Positions 55,301 to 63,000 of a DNA stretch of 64,000 bases are shown here, one piece after another (the stretch's first letter is position 1; every line of letters begins with the position of its first letter). The notes beneath the pieces were generated by a model. That model made no database searches. It saw nothing but the letters and a program-made list of their open reading frames with translations, and had not been told where the DNA came from. The stretch is from Paenibacillus barcinonensis (GTDB taxonomy: Bacteria > Bacillota > Bacilli > Paenibacillales > Paenibacillaceae), in the NCBI RefSeq assembly GCF_003217495.1, contig NZ_QJSW01000003.1:186001-250000 (forward strand). The letters are read 5' to 3'. Made by a program: the position numbers and the translations under genes.

Positions 55301-55747
55301 TCCTGCCTGACGTACTCCTGCGGCACCGTTCATGCCATCCGTAATGCTCAGTTCAGGGGACAGCCAGTCCGTAATATAAGGCTCCAGCACACTGCGATTC
55401 TGCAAAAGCCCGCCAATCTCGGCATTGGACAGCAATACAAATTCATTGATCGGATCAAGGCCGATGCCTCTATATTTCTTCGCGCGATCCTGTTCGTTCG
55501 TCTCAAACGCCAGAAATTCAACGTTATCCGGCTTCTCCATCTTTTTCTTGGACACCGGGTCCTGTGGCAGCTTGAAACGGCGATTAATCTGGTATTTCAG
55601 ACGCAGCAGCGCGTCAATGCCCGTTCCCCCCAAACCGATAATCAGAATCGGGTTATCAATCGTATCCACTCTGATTTTCTCACTGACAATACCTCCGCCC
55701 AGTGATACATCCAGCTGTTGAATATGTTCTCTAACAATCGGTTTCAT
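52358..55747 (-). CDS. Large tubulin/FtsZ-like protein (Tubulin_2 type)
   Basis: Protein of 1129 residues. The N-terminal GTPase fold has a Rossmann-like PILIIGLGGTGIDALLRL at about 33-50 and the tubulin signature loop GGTGSG at 189-194, within LMVFLLTGLSGGTGSGCF. NGYAALKELDYWM near 250 and YDYNIIGASSAVLPIEE near 355 also fit tubulin-like families. The C-terminal ~650 residues are mainly helical and unlike FtsZ, giving a protein about three times FtsZ length. AAGGGAGG is seven bases before ATG 55747. The next gene starts about 13 bp after its stop. A dispersed repeat occupies its 5' leader. A filament or scaffold role is inferred. Confidence 0.87.
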   Translation of the reverse strand: MKPIVREHIQQLDVSLGGGIVSEKIRVDTIDNPILIIGLGGTGIDALLRLKYQINRRFKLPQDPVSKKKMEKPDNVEFLAFETNEQDRAKKYRGIGLDPINEFVLLSNAEIGGLLQNRSVLEPYITDWLSPELSITDGMNGAAGVRQAGRLLLFTKINQVVQAIDKKIKTLSVGTNKKLMVFLLTGLSGGTGSGCFLDISYIVRGIIERDHGSAGIDRVNTLGYLFTPDVNLSNKSLSEHTREYIRKNGYAALKELDYWMNVDSRSERFTQKYGNILTVNSPLPPFNLCHLISATNTEGKLLENAYDYCMNVTAENITNFISSEEKQSGEEFAIHDYISNIRTNIAQMNKVYPANYDYNIIGASSAVLPIEEMTTYLAYRMFDKMSTMFSKAPNQEDTEKFARKLGIDLESVVKAFESRVPEPLPGYQNSERLSYGNVVKSQVVNMDTELEQNFLARAREEYIKAKKQLPGEIAGQFTEQIRRMFLHPEQGPFYVSRLIYTEKGFCVLKMIQSYIEALRENAFRIPRDIEAAQEQSEEKLGDAKSAFVSKEKKKNAYIEAKIHEYWLHADVERNDQMIEFYEDLYELLNQENSRIYNVFTETLNALSSIFAKNGDLLTRGEEQTDHKGNKTYYWNVVSVPDIVNLVDGLLDKRDTDDLIRDFSRELLENSSQWVKENEIDIVSSISDFLSEKFGDLITRSMEDFLVIKYGKDESVEKFVERFIAGKLDDEAVPVFNLSNSTGSLHFPSWGFVSVPAQAPGILKGIRNYQNNAVGKSHFTVKESEVRNRIFWLNTRNGVPLFVYTPLKVYEESYERTILDKEGIGRHLVQTEKNNWTYLPSPIPEKSWGDVYENARVKQYNARVRSEFEQALGYHIVIAKSVDENTSNRYAIVTTEPFDLSAKLAAYDMRLTSTTPNLGEVKRAVIELKRLQSEGLPRVNMKDIFGSINEDMAKENLVRSPQLILRVREELAKMNAITAKVAELEGILAQYQDEEQWYDRFIEALYTDTIVKKGALYVYDRDAEEDAWEPFANLMKSRNYAEYEVFGSFRALSEKDRSTLQRKASRRDNELTASEDITPLLSKLDDLAALYMESRDRLEYERVELANGEDIYQFYRTMSSKLNDIRRRLK

Positions 55748-56088
55748 TCCATATCCTCCCTTATTTAAACCAGTTGGGCTACAAACTCATTACACTTGCC
55801 ACTCCGATGACAGAGTAACCTTCCGATCGCTGTTATCCCCAGATTTTTTAATCCCCTTTTCTGAAGGAAAAAATCCAAGGAATAGCGTATGCTTCCGTAG
55901 CAGCTTTCTTTCAGAAAGCTTTCAGGAGAACGCTCCGCTTCTTCAGGTTTTCTCTGTCCTCTCGACGTTCACGTGTGAACAATTAGCCCAACTTATACTG
56001 GTATTCCTTTAAAGCAAATCATCCATTTAAACCAAATAATTTATTTACACCAAATAACTTATTTAAACCAATATACCGAACAATCAAT
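55748..56088. other. Intergenic region between the vWA and tubulin-like genes
   Basis: About 340 bp without a gene. It holds a dispersed repeat copy (55772-55998) and, next to the vWA stop, four copies of ATTTA(A/C)ACCAA(A)TA. A promoter for the tubulin-like gene may lie here, but I could not pick one with confidence. Confidence 0.5.
55772..55998. repeat. ~208-bp dispersed repeat, copy B, with terminal inverted repeat
   Basis: Conserved core 55790-55998 matches 42609-42816. Here it is bounded by a perfect 10-bp inverted repeat, AGTTGGGCTA at 55772 and TAGCCCAACT at 55984. It contains the hairpin AGCTTTCT-TTC-AGAAAGCT (stem identical to copy A, loop changed) and GTTCAC-GT-GTGAAC near the right end. 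Confidence 0.8.
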
Positions 56089-56100
56089 TTACACCAAATA
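56025..56100. repeat. Four short direct repeats next to the vWA stop codon
   Basis: ATTTAAACCAAATA-like units start at 56025, 56043, 56061 and 56087. The last one contains the stop codon of the vWA gene (minus strand GTATTTGGTGTAAAT), as if the gene's end had been duplicated downstream. Confidence 0.6.
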
Positions 56101-57882
56101 CTCGATCAAAATCGTTTTATCCGCCTGTTGCAGCGGGATGCTCAGTCGATCACCGTTCTTCAGTTCAACCCCTGAGCTTGCATCCACCGCACGACCGGAT
56201 TTCTCCAGCGTACCTCCTGCGGTATTACGAATAATTAATCTGTCCCCATTGCCTGGTGTGAAAATATATTTCTCGGTTTCCTTCAGTTCAGGATCAAGCT
56301 GCAGCAATTGATGCAGGTGGAACTTGCCCCGGAAGGATGCCAGCTTTTTATATTGAGGATAGGACTTGTCCCCCGTGTTCTCATCCCGAATCTCGACGAT
56401 GATCTGACCGACAAAGCCGCGGTTTTTGCGTTTCAGCCAGCCCATCAGGAACCAGCCTCCTACCGCCACCACGATCAACGCAATGACGCCGAGAATAACA
56501 GGCATCCAAGGGAACGGCTTGTCATTGGCAGCCGCTGGCGTTGTCGGTTGTGCCTGACCTCCGCCTGCTCCCCCTGCGTTAACGAGGATCGGTGCGCTTT
56601 CGCGGTAGAAGCTGTCCTCCTCCGCACGAATAATCAATTCATAGTTGTGATTGTCCGGCACTTCAAAGGTGCCAGTGAAGCCTGAGCCGGTGTTCTTGAG
56701 CGGCTGCTGCTCGGTCTTGCCTGTGTCCTTGTCCTGGACAACAAGTGTGGCTTTCATATCCGCATACAGGTCTTTATCCTGTAGCGGCTGACCGCCATTT
56801 TCGAGCTTTGCAGCCAGATCAATCTTGTCCCCTTTCGTATAGGACTTGGTCTTAATCGGGTCCGCAACGAGCTGAAGATCGTAGTTAAACAGCAGGTTGA
56901 TATCAATGCTGTCTTTCGGAGCCCCTTTTACCCGAAGCTTCCAGTCGCCCTCCTGAGGTTTCAGCAGCTTCACAAGGGAATAGCTTTTGGACGTGGACAG
57001 CTTGGCTTCTTTGGAATTCAGATTGATGCTCTTGCCGGAAGGGTCCGTTAACTGCACCTGTACCGGCTTCGAGGACATGATGGAAATATTCGCTTCCAGC
57101 ACGCTGTCGTTCGGTACGTTCACGGTAACTTCCTGATAACTGCCGTTTCCGGTTACAGAAGGCAGCTTCACAACATTCAGCTTGGCGTGATCGGCAAAGA
57201 TTTCACTTAAAATTTGCGGCAGATCATCTGGTGTATCGGTAATAAATGACTTTCCGCCCGTTTGCTTAGCAAGGTCAGCAAGTGCGTTTTTGTTCAGCTT
57301 GCCGTCCGCGTTTAGCCCGATGGTATAAACTGGAATGCCTTTCGCTTGTGCATCCTTGACGGCTTTGGCCAGATCGGCATCGGACTGGGCCTGTGTGCGT
57401 CCTTTACTTTTGTTAAAATCGTTGTTGCCATCCGCCAGCAACACAATCATCGGCGAGTGAGACGGATCAGCGCCATGGTTCAAAATGTTCATGGCCTCCG
57501 CAACCCCTACCGAAATATCGGTGTATGGCCCCCGGCCGAGCTGGTCGATGAAGTCCTTCAGATTGCTTTTGTCGGCATCCGATTGAATCTCCAGCATCGC
57601 CTTCTCCCGCTCCACCTGATCGGTGTAAGCAACGATCCCTACTTTATCGCCAACGGCTGGCAGCATATCTATAAACATTTTCATCGCTTCGTTGCTGATC
57701 TTGTCGCGATCACTTGTATTCATTGAGTTGCTGACATCGGCAACGAGCACCGCGTCAATTCCGTTTGTCTGCGTCTGAGCTGCTTCCGCTTGGGGAAGCA
57801 GGGATGAAGGCAGCAGCAGGGTTAGTAATACCAGCAGAACCAGGGTTCCGCTAAGCCAGCGTATTTTGCGTGTGCGCAGCAT
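56089..57882 (-). CDS. Exported, membrane-anchored vWA-domain protein
   Basis: Protein of 597 residues. A signal peptide (MLRTRKIRWLSGTLVLLVLL..., cleavage near AEA-AQ) precedes a vWA domain with intact metal site: DVSNS at 49-53, the threonine in GRGPYTDIS and LLADGNND. A middle beta-rich region (~230-440) is followed by a Gly/Gln/Pro linker, a membrane helix (WMPVILGVIALIVVAVGGW) and a cytoplasmic ~110-residue beta-rich domain with RLIIRNTAGG and LKNGDRLSI, reminiscent of an FHA fold without clear phosphothreonine residues. AAGGAG lies eight bases before ATG 57882. It is the first gene of the minus-strand block and could relay an outside signal to the cytosolic tubulin/GTPase components. 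Confidence 0.85.
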   Translation of the reverse strand: MLRTRKIRWLSGTLVLLVLLTLLLPSSLLPQAEAAQTQTNGIDAVLVADVSNSMNTSDRDKISNEAMKMFIDMLPAVGDKVGIVAYTDQVEREKAMLEIQSDADKSNLKDFIDQLGRGPYTDISVGVAEAMNILNHGADPSHSPMIVLLADGNNDFNKSKGRTQAQSDADLAKAVKDAQAKGIPVYTIGLNADGKLNKNALADLAKQTGGKSFITDTPDDLPQILSEIFADHAKLNVVKLPSVTGNGSYQEVTVNVPNDSVLEANISIMSSKPVQVQLTDPSGKSINLNSKEAKLSTSKSYSLVKLLKPQEGDWKLRVKGAPKDSIDINLLFNYDLQLVADPIKTKSYTKGDKIDLAAKLENGGQPLQDKDLYADMKATLVVQDKDTGKTEQQPLKNTGSGFTGTFEVPDNHNYELIIRAEEDSFYRESAPILVNAGGAGGGQAQPTTPAAANDKPFPWMPVILGVIALIVVAVGGWFLMGWLKRKNRGFVGQIIVEIRDENTGDKSYPQYKKLASFRGKFHLHQLLQLDPELKETEKYIFTPGNGDRLIIRNTAGGTLEKSGRAVDASSGVELKNGDRLSIPLQQADKTILIEYLV

Positions 57883-58143
57883 GAGATGTACTCCTTCACG
57901 TTTGAGATTAAAATGGGAATAGTTTATTATAGGCGTCAAGCCTTAAAGAAATCTTAACAGTCTGCTAATAAAATCTGAAAAGCACCCCTATTCTGAGTTA
58001 CAATTTTGTAATGTTTGACAAAAATCGACGAATCTAGGTCTTTTGCTGGAACGATTTTACCAACTATGGAAATATGATATAGTTATTGCCGCCAAACTGC
58101 AACATAAAGCGCTTGATTCTCAAGCCTTGGAAAGGGACGGATT
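57883..58143. other. Divergent promoter region of the tubulin/GTPase/vWA locus
   Basis: About 260 bp, AT-rich, between the leftward seven-gene block and the rightward two-gene unit. No specific operator was recognised. Confidence 0.45.
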
Positions 58144-58293
58144 ATGGTTACATACGTATGCCTCGCCATATTGTTTCTTTTTGTCGTTATCAAGGGGATC
58201 TCATTCCAGCTGCATCGCCGAAAGCCGGTTTCCCGTGAAGATACGGACCGAACCCTGTACAACATCCTGAATGGCGGGCGTGATGGAGCATGA
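58144..58293 (+). CDS. 49-residue membrane peptide coupled to the zinc-ribbon protein
   Basis: Short gene reading MVTYVCLAILFLFVVIKGIS, then a basic region (QLHRRKPVSRED) and a polar end. A single N-terminal membrane helix with a positively charged inner side is evident. Evidence that it is real: GGAAAGG eight bases before the ATG and an exact ATGA overlap of its stop with the start of the next gene, which implies translational coupling. No family recognised. It is likely an accessory of the adjacent zinc-ribbon membrane protein. Confidence 0.65.
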   Translation: MVTYVCLAILFLFVVIKGISFQLHRRKPVSREDTDRTLYNILNGGRDGA

Positions 58294-59222
58294 GCACAAA
58301 AAAAGTAGTATCCATACGACCCTTTAACCGAACGACATATGCCTTCGAAAAGTTGCACGTATGCAAGCGCTGCGGACAGTATACTTGCCTTTGGGAAGAT
58401 CACTGCACCTCCTGCGGGCGCAGAACGCTTGTTACTTTGCGAGAGAAGGCAACTTCCCGGGTAAAACGACGCATGGTGCGTGATGTTTTGCTGGTTATGC
58501 TGCTTGGCGCTGTTGCCACTTATTTCGGTGAAACGCTGGACCAGTCCATGCTCGCTGCTACGGTGACGCTATTGCTGCTCGGTGGCCTGATTTTCATGCA
58601 GCAACGTGCCTTCCCGATCGAGAAGCTGCGTGAGATGAAACGTATGCTGCAGCTGGACGAAGAGGGCGTACGGCAGGGCATCAACCGCAACTGGGCACTA
58701 GTTGCCGAAGCCCGCAAAGCGGACGAGGTGCTCGCCTACGAGATGCTGCGCGAGATTGGCTCGCTGGTCAACAATGACCGGATTCGGCTACAGCAGGTGG
58801 CGCTGCTGCAATCCTTTGTTCTGCGCAGCGACATGGATCTACAGCTCAGGACACTCCTGCTCCAAAGCTTCGAGCGACTGCTTGCCGAATATATCGGTGA
58901 AGTTGCACGGCTGAAGCCGGAGCTGATTCGTGAAGACGTGATTCGTTATATCGCGACGTATGAGGTTCATATTTTACAGCTACATAACGGTATTCAGATC
59001 TTGACGGCCGTTGCCGCCGCTGCCGTGCGCAAAAGCAAATATATCGAGTTATTTCCCAGCCTGATTACCCGCTATGCCCGCTTTATGCCTAAAGATCGGT
59101 TCATGCGGCTCTATCATACCATCGAGCGTTATCCAGCCAAAGCGCGTGGAGGTCTCGCCGAGTCCGTAGGCCGAGTGTATAACGAGAAGTACCGGGATCA
59201 CTATGCAGATGCTCATGGGTAA
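58290..59222 (+). CDS. Zinc-ribbon membrane protein of the tubulin/GTPase/vWA locus
   Basis: Protein of 310 residues. A zinc ribbon near the N-terminus uses C25-x2-C28 and C39-x2-C42. Two membrane helices at about 63-82 and 86-104 follow, then a ~200-residue cytoplasmic all-helical domain (LREMKRMLQLDEEGVRQGIN, LLLQSFERLLAEYIGEVARL). No enzymatic motif. It is divergently transcribed from the vWA gene and coupled to the 49-residue peptide. The zinc ribbon plus membrane anchor and position suggest that it belongs to the locus; function unknown. Confidence 0.8.
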   Translation: MSTKKVVSIRPFNRTTYAFEKLHVCKRCGQYTCLWEDHCTSCGRRTLVTLREKATSRVKRRMVRDVLLVMLLGAVATYFGETLDQSMLAATVTLLLLGGLIFMQQRAFPIEKLREMKRMLQLDEEGVRQGINRNWALVAEARKADEVLAYEMLREIGSLVNNDRIRLQQVALLQSFVLRSDMDLQLRTLLLQSFERLLAEYIGEVARLKPELIREDVIRYIATYEVHILQLHNGIQILTAVAAAAVRKSKYIELFPSLITRYARFMPKDRFMRLYHTIERYPAKARGGLAESVGRVYNEKYRDHYADAHG

Positions 59223-59563
59223 CGATACAACAGATAGCAGCTAGCAGTTAAAGTTTATCGTTGCCTCAAAGGCCCAACAGAAAGAACTGCGCATTGGCAT
59301 ATCCCAAGTGCGGATGCAGGTTCAGGTTCATGTGAATGGGAATATGGATGTTCACTTACACACCTGTGGACGCAGAGACCGGGATAATCTCGGGTTCGGG
59401 TTCGGAGATGTGAGTGTGACCGCCTATGATGCTACAGCTTGATACGTGAAACAATGCCAATTGGCTCCCTAAATATAGACGAACTGTACGTTGTGCTCCC
59501 CTGCATCCTTGCCAGACAACAGCAAGATATCATGCCATCCTTAATCATATAAGTTTTAAGCAG

Positions 59564-59603
59564 AAAACACCCCGTCCTTAGGTCTAGGATGAGGTGTTTT
59601 GTC
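59564..59603 (+). terminator. Intrinsic terminator after the zinc-ribbon membrane protein gene
   Basis: AAAACACC / GGTGTTTT stem with inner TCCT / AGGA pairing, then TTTTGTC. It lies about 340 bp past the stop codon. Confidence 0.65.
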
Positions 59604-59635
59604 ATTTCGTTTCACACTGCGCCACTGCGCCAATT

Positions 59636-59830
59636 CTAACGATCACAGAAAACCTTACTTACATCAAATCAGCGCTCCGAAATTTCTAACGATCCTCAGG
59701 AGCCTTATTTCTCAAAAACACACTCAATATCCGCTTCATTTACGAAATATCCGTCAAATAACGTCTCTCAGGATCGTTAAAATTCCTTAACCCTTAAAAA
59801 AGCCTAAATAAGGTTTGTGGTGATCGTTAG
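59636..59830. repeat. Nested inverted-repeat element, copy 2
   Basis: CTAACGATC cores at 59636 and 59686, reversed GATCGTTA cores at 59772 and 59822, again 50/86/50 bp apart and 195 bp overall. The four units are followed by CAGRAACCTTATTT-like tails as in copy 1 at 18882-19076. Confidence 0.85.
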
Positions 59831-59910
59831 CGCTCGGGATGGGAATAAAGCTGTAGCTCCATGATGATATGTAGGTGTGTGCGCCGATGGCGCGATGAAT
59901 TCATGGTGTC

Positions 59911-60386
59911 GGATGTGCGGTGTTCGGTGCAAGGCGATGGATTATGCTGCTGGATGTGCGGTGTTCGGTGCAAGGCGATGGATTATGCTGCTGGATGTGC
60001 GGTGTTCGGTGTGGGGGACATGGATTATGCTGCTGGATATGCGGTGTTCGGTGCGGGGACATGGATTATGCTGCTGGATGTGCGGTGTTCGGTGTGGGGG
60101 CCATGGATCATGTTACTGGATGTGCGGTGTTCGGTGTGGGGGACATGGATTATGCTGCTGGATGTGCGGTCTTCGGTGCGGGGCCGTGGATCATGCTGCT
60201 GGATGTGCGGTCTTCGGTGCGGGGCCGTGGATCATGTTACTGGATGTGCGGTGTTCGGTGGGGGGACATGGATTATGCTGCTGGATGTGCGGTGTTCGGT
60301 GCGGGGCCGTGGATCATGTTGCTGGATATGCAGTGTTCGGTGTGGGGGACATGAATTATGCTGCTGGATGTGCGGGGCCGTGGATT
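59911..60386 (+). repeat. 41/42-bp minisatellite, about 11.5 copies
   Basis: Units begin GGATGTGCGGTGTTCGGTG and end with ATGGATTATGCTGCT-like sequence; most are 41 bp, some 42 bp. Variants are ordered (GCAAGGCG, GTGGGGGACA, GCGGGGCCG types), as expected for replication slippage. No stop codon occurs on the plus strand in any frame within the unit, so all three frames stay open, but this is not evidence of a gene. Confidence 0.9.
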
Positions 60387-60484
60387 CTTGATGAGTAATG
60401 TAACCCATGTTGCGCAGTAGCTGTGGGATGAAAAGTGAATCGGAGCGATATTTACTTGTGTAGATAAGTACGTATGTGTTTATG

Positions 60485-60520
60485 TAAAAAAGGGTCGCGA
60501 CGGCTTTGCCTGCGACCCTT
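60485..60520 (-). terminator. Intrinsic terminator of the helicase gene
   Basis: Nine-base stem AAGGGTCGC / GCGACCCTT; on the minus strand followed by TTTTTT. Confidence 0.85.
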
Positions 60521-60650
60521 GATTCGAGCGTTCGGTAACTATCGTACACGAACACTCTCGGTATGTGCCATGCGGCATCCGCTGATGCGGCGGCATGGCT
60601 AAGCTTGCTGGCGCAATGGGCGGCTACTGCCGCTGCTTGCGCCCAAGAAG

Positions 60651-62198
60651 TTACCGCCCGCGACGAGAATCGCGGCGGTCGCCCCTGCCCGGACCGCGTC
60701 CCGCGGAGTCCGGGCGGCCAGAGCCAGCGCCGCCACGCCCTGCGGTGCGCTTGTCTGCGCTGCGGCCAGCCCAGCCGCCGCTGCTACGCTCTTCGCCGCG
60801 GCTTGCACCACCGCGGCCACCTTGGCCCGTGCCGCGACTGCTGTCGCTGCTGCGCGCCGAACCGCGGCTCGTGCTGCGCTCATCGCCGCTACGGCCGCCA
60901 CTGCGCCCACCGCTGCGGCCTCCTGCGCCGCCGCGGGAACCACGACCGCCACCGTCTCGGCGGTCGTTCCGGCCTGAGCCGCGACGAGCACTGCCTGTCC
61001 CGGCTGAGCGACCACCGCGCTCCTCATCGCCCTCGCTATGAATGGAGCGGCGCGTAGCTCCCGTAGAAGCAACTGGACCCTCACTTGTCCACTGGATGCG
61101 GTTCAGCTTCTGATTCGTGCCCTCCTCTATACGAGCAAGCTCAGGTCTGTCATGCTGAGTGGCAAAGGTCACCGCAAGACCTGTTCCTCCTGCACGGCCC
61201 GTACGGCCGATTCGGTGAATATAACTTTCCGCGTCATGCGGCATGTCATAGTTAAATACGTGGGTAACCCCCTCCACGTCTAGTCCCCGCGCTGCTACAT
61301 CCGTTGCTACAAGCACCTGAAGCTTCGCATCACGGAACGCCTTCATGACATTTTCTCGCTTCGCCTGCGACAAGTCACCATGAAGCTCATCGCTGTCATA
61401 GCCTGCTGCACGCAGATCCTCATTCAGCTTCGAAGCCCGGCGTTTCGTCCGGCAGAAAATAATCGCCAGATACGGGCGATACGTGTCAATCATGCCACGA
61501 AGTGCATCAAACTTGCCGCGGTCTGTACATTCCAGCACCTGCTGGCGAATCTGATGGATCGGAATCACTGACTTGGAGGAAACCTTCACGTCCTCCGGGT
61601 CTTTCATATAGTTTTTCGCCAGCACGCGAATGCCCTTAGGCATCGTTGCCGAGAACAGCATCGTCTGACGTTTGTGTGGCAATTCACGAAGAATCGTCTC
61701 CACATCGTCCAGAAAGCCCATGTGAAGCATCTGATCCGCTTCGTCCAGCACCAGTTTTTTAACATTATCCAGCTTCAACGTACCACGGCGCAGGTGATCC
61801 AGAAGACGGCCCGGTGTTCCTACAACGATCTGAGTTCCGTTTTGCAGCTTGCGCAGCTGCTTCTCCACATCCTGTCCACCATATACGGCAAGCACGTGAA
61901 TCTTGTCATCGTTCGCAGTCAGCTTCTTCGCTTCTTCCGTAATCTGCAGAGCCAGCTCACGCGTTGGAGCAATAATCAGCGCCTGCGGAGAGCGGTCGGA
62001 TACGTTAATTTTCTGAATGATCGGCAGCAAAAAAGCCAGTGTTTTCCCTGTGCCCGTCTGTGCCTCGGCAATGATATCACGTCCACCCAGCAGTACCGGA
62101 ATCGAACGTTCCTGTACCGGAGTCGGCACGGCAATGCCCTGATGCTTCAATACCTCGCACCATTCGGGGCGAATGCCTAGTTGTTCAAAATTTGTCAA
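60651..62198 (-). CDS. DEAD-box ATP-dependent RNA helicase with RGG tail
   Basis: RNA helicase of 515 residues, CshA/DeaD-like. The Q motif is [14 protein letters not shown], motif I AQTGTGKT, motif Ia PTRELALQ, motif II DEAD, motif III SAT, motif [11 protein letters not shown] and motif [12 protein letters not shown]. From about residue 385 it changes to a ~130-residue Arg/Gly/Ser-rich tail rich in RGG and SGGR units, which would bind RNA and may promote condensates. The start is TTG 62198 with GAGGTG seven bases upstream. Likely roles are cold adaptation, ribosome assembly or mRNA decay. A terminator follows. Confidence 0.94.
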   Translation of the reverse strand: MTNFEQLGIRPEWCEVLKHQGIAVPTPVQERSIPVLLGGRDIIAEAQTGTGKTLAFLLPIIQKINVSDRSPQALIIAPTRELALQITEEAKKLTANDDKIHVLAVYGGQDVEKQLRKLQNGTQIVVGTPGRLLDHLRRGTLKLDNVKKLVLDEADQMLHMGFLDDVETILRELPHKRQTMLFSATMPKGIRVLAKNYMKDPEDVKVSSKSVIPIHQIRQQVLECTDRGKFDALRGMIDTYRPYLAIIFCRTKRRASKLNEDLRAAGYDSDELHGDLSQAKRENVMKAFRDAKLQVLVATDVAARGLDVEGVTHVFNYDMPHDAESYIHRIGRTGRAGGTGLAVTFATQHDRPELARIEEGTNQKLNRIQWTSEGPVASTGATRRSIHSEGDEERGGRSAGTGSARRGSGRNDRRDGGGRGSRGGAGGRSGGRSGGRSGDERSTSRGSARSSDSSRGTGQGGRGGASRGEERSSGGWAGRSADKRTAGRGGAGSGRPDSAGRGPGRGDRRDSRRGR

Positions 62199-63000
62199 TC
62201 GTTACACCTCTGTATGTTCATTTAGATAAGTCCATTTCATAGATAACCTCAGTGACCTGAGACATGATGCGCACAAGGCATCTCCGTATTTATTTGAATT
62301 CATCTATTCCCGCGGCTAATTTCCGAGTATAAGCCTGCACTTGTTCTCCTATACCGGGTACTGCAGACGCTATTCACATCTGTATCTGTTTCGGAAGGTA
62401 CACTCACGTTCCAGCCAAGACTTGTCATAAAGCTGCTGAAGTACATCTTCTACCGCCTTGTCGCCCCCCTGCCACGTCACTTTCCCCTGACATGCCCCGG
62501 CATGCCTGCGGATACGTCCTGACTTGGAACAAAAATTTAGCAAAATCTGCTTTCTTCAGCGTTTTCAGACACACCTTAGTTTCCCTGAATTCAACGCTGC
62601 TTATGAAATGAATTTTTAAAAAGCAATCCACCGTTGCTCTTCTTCTCCATAACCTGTAGTTTACACGTTCGTCCAGCAAAACAAAAGCGAAACCGCACCA
62701 CCACACCAATTTGTAGCAAAAGGGCTCACCAAATCCCGGTATTTTGACAACACAGTTCAACCCGGCAGTGTACTCTAATCGTGTCACGGGCCAGCAGCGG
62801 AAGCAAAGGCTGTTCTGCAAAAACACTTTTTTTTTGTTCTCTGGCATAACTTCACCCGATGAAATCGCGTTGACTTTTATATCCGAAACACCAAGCACCC
62901 GTTTCCTTCTACATCGGCATACAGATCAGGCTGCTTCATCATCTCAACCCGTTGTCTAAACCGAGTTAGGTTATTACTAGAATGGAGGAGGAACAACGTT
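62199..63000. other. Intergenic region between the helicase and a small membrane protein gene
   Basis: About 800 bp without a well-supported gene. A 57-codon minus-strand frame (62370-62543, TTG start) has a protein-like end but no good start; a 157-codon minus-strand frame over 62425-62898 has unlikely composition. Nothing else recognised. Confidence 0.4.

Larger units (their letters stand above)
59223..60650. other. 1.4-kb repeat-rich, gene-free region
   Basis: Contents in order: a terminator (59564-59603), a nested inverted-repeat element (59636-59830), a 41-bp minisatellite (59911-60386) and the helicase terminator (60485-60520). A short frame at about 59300-59440 ending in FGFGDVSVTAYDATA is open but has no clear ribosome binding site, so I leave it uncalled. 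Confidence 0.55.

Noticed and set aside
59300..59442. Short plus-strand frame ending FGFGDVSVTAYDATA
   Set aside because: No ribosome binding site and no recognisable homologue; could be a remnant.
59861..60398. Three overlapping ~150-175-codon frames
   Set aside because: All are the 41-bp minisatellite read in the three frames; the peptide is the same cycle in each.
60563..61084. Ala/Arg/Pro-rich frames on both strands over the helicase tail
   Set aside because: They come from the GC-rich RGG-coding DNA read in other frames.
62425..62898. 157-codon minus-strand frame
   Set aside because: No domain, odd Cys/Arg/Gly end and no convincing start signal.
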